A program made the translations under genes and the position numbers. A model generated the notes under the pieces. The model saw only the letters and a list, made by a program, of their open reading frames with translations. It was not told the origin of the DNA and ran no database searches. Below are positions 55,350 to 64,000 of a stretch of DNA of 64,000 nucleotides, piece after piece (the first letter of the stretch is position 1; every line of letters starts with the position of its first letter). The stretch lies in NCBI GenBank assembly GCA_039621445.1, contig CP154957.1, positions 17,120,595 to 17,184,594 of the forward strand, read 5' to 3'. The DNA is from Euglena gracilis (Eukaryota > Euglenida > Euglenophyceae > Euglenales).

Positions 55350-58300
55350 TTGCTGTGGTTTCATGTGCAGCGGGAAATTTGGGATGCCTTGTGGAATCAA
55401 AGGTTGCAGATTAAAAAGAAGACCAGCTGTAGCAGGGGCAGCCTTGGAAGCTTAGGTGCCTGAGCAAGCCAAAGAGGGACCGCGGCAGGCACAAATATGT
55501 ATGGATACAGAGGTGATGGCGGGATGCGGATCCGGTCTCAAGAAGGATGACTTCATGGGAAGGTTGGGGCCAGGATTGGACTTCCGTCCGAGGACTGCCA
55601 GGAATCTGTTCGCCAAAGGAACAATCGTGACCAAAATGACAACCCGGTGCGTAGCACCTGGCTTTAAATGAGTCGGTGCACATCGCCAGGTGGAATATGT
55701 GCCCCTCCCCAAATCAGCGGGAACAAAAATCTGAATTGTTGGGGATCAGAGGTTTGTTTTCAGGACCTCAGGGGCGGTCGAACCCACCCATACTTTTGTC
55801 CAAACCATGGTAACGCTCGGCCCAAACAAACGATATGATCAGGACCATATCTTTTCATAGCATAGGGGGTAAATTTGCCCAAAGATCCCCTTCGGCAGAG
55901 GAACCCCCTAACCGCCATTCCTTAACCCCAACGCTGGACAGCCAAACACCGTTTGATGCCAAACCCTGGTTGGTGCCTGTGTGTCGACGAAGCATGAGCA
56001 CACGAGGAAACGTTTCGCGGCAGGGGGATGAGGGAGGGCGGCAGTGCGAGGGGCGTGGGGAAGAGAGGCTGGGGTCGAACTGCCCACAACCAAAAAGGGT
56101 CAGCCGGGGGGGTCTGGATCCTGCCCTCCCCCCCCCCCCGACCTGCCCACCTGCCCGCGCCCGGGCTGGCTGCCCACCCGAAAAACGATTTGACCCGATT
56201 TTCCTGAATTCCTGGAGTGTTCCAAGAAATGGAGTGTTCCAAAAATAGCTCTGGGATTATTCCGCTCCGGCGACACTTTGGGAATTCGGGTGAACGTTTG
56301 GGGCCTGAAGAAAAGAGCGTGCGGGGAAGGAGGTTTACGTTTTTCTGTAAGCATGCAAAGACAGAAGGTTACGTAATACTGTTTACATGGACTTGCTTAC
56401 AGTTTCCCCGACTTGTGCTGCACCCCTCTTGTTTGTGAATGGGACCTGACACTTGTCCAATGGAGTTAGGCTGATCGCCTTTTTGACCCAGCCTCCAACA
56501 CATATGTCCAATGCAGCGACTGAACATGTTCACGGGTTTCTGTAAACTTACTTTCTGAAATTATTTGATGCCAGCAGTGCACCCTTCTTGCAATCGTCCC
56601 CATGTTCTGCAGGAATAGAGCTGGAATGAGCCATGGTTTGCCCATGTTGGTTTGGTGTAGGTGCCAAGCTGTGGCAGGGCAAGTGCAACTGGAAATCATC
56701 AGCGCAAACGCCACTCAGAGCAACCGCCTCCCAGGGTTGTCACTAACAACTCCCCCAAAAAACCAAAGATATTTTTAATCGCCTCAAACAGGTTTTAAAA
56801 AAACGTCTTTTTTTGCAGCATCGTCGCCAACGAGTTTCAAAGGATATCGGGTCATTTCATGGGGTGCTTCTTTTGATCACTGTCAAATGGACAGAAAAAA
56901 TTGGTCTTTTTTCAGGAACCATCTCTCTTCTTTCTTCAAATCACAGTCCACCACGAATGATCGGATGAGAGACACAAAAGACAACATGTACACAAGCTGG
57001 AAAAATGCAATGGGCACAACTTCCCTTGGCAGCTATATAAGATCACGAAGTTTCAGTGGGTGAGCAAATACCAGCTCGTGGTTTGCCCCTCCACTTCTAG
57101 GCCCGAGGCAACGATGGAGACCATCCTTGTCATCACAAATGAAAAAAAACACTGATATCCACCTGTTTACGGTCTCCTATAAAACATTGTTCAACCGAGC
57201 ACTTTAGGTTTTCCGTAAAACTCTCTTTGTGTGTTGTTTACAATTAACCGTGAACAGGGAAACTTGTGGTATACCAGTCATGCAAGCTGGTGGGTGAGGT
57301 CTCGATGATCTCCCCCTCTCACTCCACAGGTCCTGAAGACAGCAGACGTCTTGGTTCTTATGAGGAGAGCCCAAAACTGATTGCATCAAATGGATTGACA
57401 TGGTGCCGAGCAGGTGTCTTCCACAGAGTGGGTAGTAAATTGGAACCCTCTCACCAGAACCGTTTTCCTGACTGAATGTGTCCTTCCCCCTCTGGGAGAC
57501 CCCCTATTTGGCATTTTAGGTGGACTCGTAAATGCAGTTCAAAACAGCCTCAGACCCGGAGAGAAAAAGTACGGGGCATTCTGGCCTCTGTTGTCGGCTC
57601 CGCTCCCAGGAGCACAGTTGCAGAAATGGCACAAAGTCCTCATGAGCACCCCCACAGCAACGATATCCCCCCCTTTAGCTGTTGGAACTCTGCCGCTCCC
57701 GTGTAATGCCCTACTAGTCCAGAAGTCAAAGGGAGAGCATCGGGGGGGGGGGGGGTGCCCAGGTGCTTGGTTGCCATCAGGGGAACCAAGAACGAGAGCA
57801 CCCCACCCCCGCATTAACGGAAAACCATGCACATCCTTCACATCACGGTTTCCCGTAAAACTTCTTTTCGCAAGTTGTACACTCACACACTGCCCAGGAG
57901 AAGCAAGGGGTCTTACTGTTGCAAAAGGGGTTTAAAAGGCCAAATCCAGGAAAACCATTTATGGGTTTGGTAGGTATTTAGCTGCTTTGTTAGGCGGCCT
58001 TTGAAAGCGACTGCAAAATTGCGGCGAACCGCGATGTCAATTTTTTTTTGTTTTCGAAAACCGAGACCACAGTTTCAGGAGCGCCGAAGCGCAATATAAC
58101 TGCTTGAAAGTGATCTCACAACGGAGGGAGTAAACGGCCCTGGTAGAGTACTATGTACCATTATGTACTGGTAGAGTATTATGTAGAGTAGTATGTGCAC
58201 CAGTGGGGATTGAGCACAAAGCTGGACGGAAGCCCGCTCTCAGTCACGTTGTCTTGAAATTGGGTAAAATTCCCACGCTGTTTTTACAACTTCCAGAATT

Positions 58301-60120
58301 GCATTTCTATTGCGCTTTGCCGCAATTTTTTCTCTTGAATATTTTCTTCACAAGCGTGGCCATGGCACTTTGGCGCAATAGTGACCAATTATTCTTTTAT
58401 TTTTATTACTGTGGGTGGAGAGAGCAGTCCTGGAAGCATCTCATTAATAGAGCGAACAGAGCTAAGGTGGAGGAAACCTTGACTGGGAAGCCAACCCCCT
58501 GGTGTGTGAAAACAACCACCAACTCCTTCACACCCAGATGGCTCTTGACCTATGCGTTGTGAGCCCAACTGCCTGTGCCGGAGGTTCCTCCCACTTGCTT
58601 CGCAGTTCAGCATGCCTGAGGGGCCCTTCTTTCTAGCCAACCTTTGCAAATCGAAAATTTCTTTTTGGAAAAGAACAGGTGCCAGATGAACCCTGGGAAT
58701 CACAGCCGAGGAAACAGTTTTGGGCGCCCAAAAAAAGTGTTTTTAAAAAGCTTGCCACCCCCCTTTTATTACCCAGGATTCGAAGCGCACAACTCTGGGT
58801 ATGAGCGACTGGAATTGAGAAATCGAAAGGGTCCATCAACAACTGCGGAGAAGGGCAAACATGCTGACATACCTTTTTCCGGTAATTCGCAACCCACCAG
58901 ACAGCCACATCACACCGATGTGTAGATGGAGGACATGGCTCAGCTTGAACAGGTCTTCCTGTCATCATCCCAAAAAAACTCAACACCCAACACTCAGTGC
59001 AACGTCACTGAGGCTCCACAGGCTACCGCCCATGATTCGTCTTATTGGAACAGCCCCTCCCTCCCCTGTGCCTGAATGTCTCAAAATCACCAACCCAGCT
59101 TCTGGCACAGCGGGGCTCCAACCCATTCTCCTCAATCCACCACCTTCTCCACAGCACTTACGCATTCAAATACAGCTGTTTGCTATTTGAAAGGACATTG
59201 CCCAAGTGCAACAGTTATACATTGCGCACATGGACCCAACACAAAATTTCGAAAACAAAAGCCGACAATTCCTGATTCGGAAAAATGCCTTAAGTGCCCA
59301 AAACAGGGTCAACGGGGTCGTTTTTTCGGGGTGGAAACCAACCCAGAAATTTCCCTAGAAAATTTTGGAACAAATGTTTGCGGGAACCCGTGATCTTTTC
59401 CGCGAAAAAAAGCGGAAAAAAATCCGCAGACAACAGGGGCTTGGCCGGGGGGGGGCGAAGGTGCAAATTTTTTTTGACCTGGAAAACAGGCCCAAAACAC
59501 CAGAAATGTCATCTTTTCTGGTGCGAAGTGCCGGAGAATTTTTGGGTTCCCGGGGGACGGTCAGAAGGGGGGTCTGGACTCCCCCCAGGGGAGGGGTGGG
59601 TGGTCTGACCCCCCCTTCCCCCCGTACAAAACCAACTTTCACAGCATTCCCTGTGTTCAGCCCGCACAATTTCGAACGCTCGGTTTCGAGAGCAGGAGGA
59701 AGCTGTATGGTGAATGGAAATCTCCCACTGAGAGTACCACCTACAAAGAGCATCCTCAGCTGGGAAGCCGGCACAACGATCCCCCAGGGATACCATTCAG
59801 GAGAAAGCCTATGTCTGGGCCCGTTCAGCCCCGAAAGAAACACGGTGGCGTGCATATAGCGGGGCCCCACCAGCTTGGGGGGGGGGGTCAGAGGCGGCTG
59901 ATGCAACGGTGAAGCTGGATCGGCACCTTTGCTTTTCCATGTGGAAAAGCTCCAGGCAGTGCCCATGAGAGCTGTAGGGGCTGCTGCGCACAAGTAGTCA
60001 GCATGCAAATTGCTAGGCAACACGGTGGAGGAGCATTTTGCCTTTTTTAAAAAAATTCAGAATAAAAGACCTGAACATATCCATGCATTCATACAGACCC
60101 ACACATGGACAAGAAATACA
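55350..60120. other. No identifiable gene
   Basis: Short frames on both strands without recognisable domains. A G-rich repeat-like block lies at 59290-59620 (GCGGGAACCCGTGATCTTTT), weakly resembling 27580-27660. Confidence 0.5.
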
Positions 60121-60129
60121 TACTTACAC

Positions 60130-60245
60130 GCGTACACACACATGAATACACACAACACAACACAACACAACACAGCAGAACAAAACACAGCACAACACAA
60201 CACAACCGTCACACTACACCCACCCACCCACCCACCCACCCAATC
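60130..60245. repeat. (ACAAC)n and (CCCA)n microsatellite
   Basis: ACAAC pentanucleotides with variants, then about six CCCA units. Confidence 0.93.
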
Positions 60246-61769
60246 ACTCCAGGCACACAAATTTATGTACAGACAACACAACCAACACAAAAGGCCCAAA
60301 CCTCCATTTGCAAGAAGTGGAATCGACCAGCAGGAATCAGTGAACGTTCAACAAAGCTGTCAACCAGTGTTGAGCAATTGCATGGGTGGCAGTGGATGGT
60401 ACAGGATCGAATTCATCGTATATATGGGGCAAGCAGTCCCGACCAGGGTTCGTCGTAAGCCAATGGCGTGGACGTGGGGGGGGGGACCGAAAACAAGGAC
60501 ATAGCCAAAACAATTGATCATCTGCGTGGCGAACAAAATTGCTGAACCTGTGGGCAAAAATGGGACACGGCTTTCCTGAACCTGCTAAAGATGTTCATTG
60601 TGACCTCCGCTGCCTGCCCAGCCTTGTGGGTCGATCTGGAACCCCCCCCCCCCCGGGTATTGGGGTATGGATTCTTCTGGTGCAGGAGGGGGGACCCTCA
60701 CCCACACTCCGATCAGCCCTGTACAGCGAACCCTGGTCCCGACCATTAGGCACTGCCTCTGGATCGGGGAGGGAGGGGCTGGGGGAAGAACCAGTCTAGT
60801 TTGCTGTTGGGTCCGTGGTGCAGCCCTGAATGAATGTGGCCCCTGAGAGGGGCTGAGGCGCCGACCCACGCAGGCAGGCACACGATCACATTTGTGATTC
60901 CGGCCCAGAAGATCAAGGGAGGGGCGGACTGGTAGACTTTCCGTTGGCTGCCACTGGAAAACGTGAGCTGGAGACCCCCAGCCGACCTTGGTGGGCGAGG
61001 GTTTTGTCAATCCCAGTCCATCCATCAGGAAACACTGTTGAAGGAATGCAAACTACTAGCTGATACAATTCTTCCACAACCTGGGAGTGCAACAAGACCA
61101 GGAACTTACTTTGGGAACTCCGGAAATTTCCTGAACTGGACTCCCCCATATTCTGGAGGGAGTGCATGCATCAGAATTTCGATTTCCCAAATAACACTAG
61201 CAGCCCAGCTACCCTTCACACACCATCACCGCAGCCAATTCTCTGGAGAATGCTGCTCCATACTGCATCTGTGTGCTACAAAATATTCAAGGTATTCGTA
61301 ACGACTAAAGACACACATATACGGCATTCTTATTCAGTTCATATGGCAGGTCTTTGTTTGCACGCATGTCATGAGACATGAAAATAATATGAAACTTAAC
61401 CGAAGCCCAGAGCGTTTGACAGACTTCTGTCAAATTTGTGTTGAAAATTTTTGAAATTCATTGCCTCACCCACATTAAACAAAAACTACCAGTACAAGGG
61501 AGAGTGCAGGGGCGAGCCAAAGCCCCAAGGGTGGCTTCGGAACCCCAAGAATACTGGGCGGAAAGGTACAAGCGCAGGGGCAGAGGCCGGTGGGGTCAGC
61601 AGCAGACGGGGGGGGGGCAAATGCACAGGAAAGCCGCGGAGGGGGGATGGGAAGTGCGAAGGCAGCAATCAGTCGACTGCATTGACGGGCTCCCATCAAA
61701 AAAAAATAATTAAACCGACCTTGACCCTGTGCCCTGTGTGCACACATGTTATCCAGTCCTTCAGTAAAC
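60246..61769. other. No identifiable gene
   Basis: No recognisable coding region; poly-C run at 60642-60655 and scattered short frames. Confidence 0.5.
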
Positions 61770-62127
61770 CCCCCCCCCAAATAATAACCCCCCCCCCCCT
61801 GAGGACCGACTTCGGCCGCCCAAATAATAACCCCCCCCCCCCTCTGGCAGTTGTGAGGGCAAAGAAAAAAATAGTCAAAAATTAGCAGGAATGTTGCAAA
61901 AAATCACAAAAATGGATCAAATTGGTGCAGAAAATATGCCAAAAAAGCACCCAATTTTCAAAAAAGCCCAAAAATGCCAAAAAAGTGACCATTGGAGCCT
62001 GTGGAGGGGTTTTCGGGTCGATTTTTGACTTCAGAATTTTTGCCCAAATAATAACCCCCCCCCCTGGACCCCGACTTCGGGTGTCCAAATAATAAACCGG
62101 GGGGGGTTTATTATTTGGGGGGGGTTA
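61770..62127. mobile_element. Nested palindromic element, CCAAATAATAACCCC arms
   Basis: CCAAATAATAACCCCCCCCC-type arms occur directly at about 61776, 61818 and 62042 and inverted at 62086-62127 (GGGGGGGTTTATTATTTGG). CCGACTTCGG palindromes sit between arms. The centre (61860-62040) is A-rich with no ORF. It looks like a foldback element inserted into another of the same kind. Confidence 0.75.
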
Positions 62128-64000
62128 TGGCAACATTTTGCTTCGAAAACTGAAACGATGTATATGTCCTTGAGCGTGCTTGGAAAACTAACGTTTGCCC
62201 TGATCTCTTGCTTTTTTGAGAGTGGGGGGGGCAGATATCAGCCGAGGTTTGAGTACCCCTACAGCATGGAATCCTGACGAACTTTTGATGTCCTTTCACC
62301 CGTAAAATAGAGACAAATATCCCCAACCGGGTTTGTACGTTAAAACCCCTTCGTTTGGGATCTACTCCAAAGGGCGGAGGGAAGATTGGCAGGAACGACA
62401 GGGGAAATGATGGGACAACTTCCGTGTACTGTAGGTCCCAATGATTTTTAGCTTCTGGCCATTTTGTGCAGAATGGTGGACTGGCCGACCAATTTGTGAA
62501 ACAGGCAAGGGCAGCATACAGCACAGCAGGGTTCGGTCATTGATATTCAGTATCGGAGGGTTGGCCGGAACCTGCGTGAGACACGAAATGGCGGCAACAT
62601 GGACAAGCTCCATGGCGACGGGTGGGGAAACCAGGCAGGAGCTCTGGGGGGACACAAACACATACTGCGATGGGGAGGACGGAATGGGGGGAGTACAGTG
62701 CACAACGAAAGATTGGTGCTGAGGTGCGGCCAGTGACCCACCTAGCACACATGGCTTGGTACGCTAGTAAAGTTACCTATGTGTTCCATCCTCTGGACTG
62801 CGCCTGATTGAACCAAAACGAATGAGGAGGGCGTATTTCAGTGCCGGCGGGAGGGGTGGTCCCCCACCCCTCCAGGATTACCCCTCATCCCCTGGGGGGG
62901 GGGGGGGGGCGGCCCAGTTGGGGTTAAATTTTTGGCCAATTTCTTTCGACGATTTGCGCTGAAAATAGGGGGAACCCATCGGAATTTTCCGACGCACTAA
63001 CCCCCCCAGGGGGAGGGTTCGGTGGACCAACTCACCCAACCCCACTCCCGGGAGGGTCTCCTTAGGAGGATGCTGGTGAGCATTGTCGAACAATGTTCAA
63101 GGTTGTTCTCAAGCATCCTCGAATTCGAAAAGAATCCTCCTCCTGGTATACCTTGTAAGTTGGTCATTGAACTTGTGAATTTTGGGTCCAGTGAAACACG
63201 CATTCAGATATGAGGAGGATGCTCGCACATAGACGGCCGGGAATGCACTTTTTGGGGGGAGTCACAAAAGTGAAGAATGCAGTTGACTTATTTGCAGGAA
63301 CGAAATCATTCTGTCAAGAGTATCGGCCTCCTCCAATCAATTTGAATTTAGTAAATTAAAAAAAATTAACGATTGGAGCCGCGGGGTGGGGGACAACCAT
63401 CGGAGGATGTTCAAGCTCCAACGTTCGAGTGTGAAAATCCTGAAACTGTTTGAAGCTCCCATCGGGGGGGGGAGGGGGGGGCGTTGAAAAAGCTGTAACG
63501 GACAGTTGAAATTATTGAAACCTCAATAAATGCCCAGCATTAAGAAGATACTTTCAACTCTTTTGTGCCGAAAATTGTCCCACGTGCAATCTACCTTACG
63601 GTAACAGGTCAAATGGTGATTCCAGTGGCACTTTTACACCAAAAGAATGCTCGCTGCTGCTTTCCCTCGAGATCAAACCCCTCATTCTGTCACTCCTAAA
63701 TTGAGAATCCAAAAGCCAAATGTTCCGAGGCCAGTTTTCCGCACATTCAAACTGGTTCGATTGAACCCAAAGTGCTATCCATCAACCATTGGGGTGGGGC
63801 CTGGGCATACCTTGCGGACAAACGGAGGGGAGACGGTTGCACAACCCGCAGGACATCGCACCCATCAGATGGGCACGGTTGGGTCGGGGCAAACGATGCT
63901 GAACAGCCGGGGCCAGACTCGGCACGGCGCCGCAGTATTTTGGTGGATGAGGCGTGAAATTTCCACACTGCACCAAACAATTTGCAGTGCACCCGGAAGG
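62128..64000. other. No identifiable gene
   Basis: No family recognised on either strand. G-run arms near 62897 and 63000. A frame at 63747-63992 is open but has no recognisable domain. Confidence 0.5.

Noticed and set aside
57414-57935. Plus-strand open frame of 173 codons
   Set aside because: No recognisable domain, no coding-like pattern and no splice partners.

Overview
ORGANISM. This is nuclear DNA of a eukaryote, most probably a euglenozoan (euglenid, or second choice diplonemid). The evidence is the gene structure. All four recognisable cellular genes lie on the minus strand and are cut into exons of 19-260 nt. Their introns are of two kinds mixed in the same gene: ordinary GT-AG introns, and introns without GT/AG that carry CAG-like bases at +4 to +6 and CTG-like bases at -8 to -6 and whose two ends can base-pair. 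That mixture is the hallmark of euglenid nuclear genes. Splice sites were inferred from homologous protein families, reading frame and end pairing; no transcript was available.

LAYOUT. 1-9.6 kb: CT tract and about 130 copies of a 71-bp satellite containing a telomere-like AGGGTTAGG motif. 9.6-14.7 kb (minus): a long intronless Penelope-like reverse-transcriptase ORF without a visible endonuclease; its 3' end runs into the satellite. 14.9-15.3 kb: 43-bp palindromic tandem repeats. 16.2-21.3 kb (minus): an HD-family phosphohydrolase-like gene. 22.6-29.0 and 29.2-33.2 kb (minus): two tandem paralogues of TenA (thiaminase II / aminopyrimidine aminohydrolase). 35.6-44.9 kb (minus): inositol-3-phosphate synthase. 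45-64 kb: no identifiable gene, but several dispersed foldback repeat families with poly-C/poly-G arms.

HOW IT FITS TOGETHER. TenA proteins salvage the pyrimidine half of thiamine; the neighbouring HD protein belongs to a family of unknown substrate; inositol-3-phosphate synthase makes inositol phosphate de novo. They share a strand, but each has its own introns and there is no sign of an operon.

MAIN DISCOVERY. The nonconventional introns look like footprints of insertions by a MITE-like element that makes an 8-bp target duplication. One TenA intron (29725-30471) has a perfect 8-bp duplication and 16-bp terminal inverted repeats, and is absent from the tandem paralogue, so it looks like a recent gain. 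A non-coding insertion 1.5 kb away (31925-32113) has the same CAGG...CCTG ends and a perfect 8-bp duplication. If splicing cuts the duplication 5+3, the +4 and -8 positions of the CAG/CTG motif follow automatically and the ancestral coding sequence is restored exactly.
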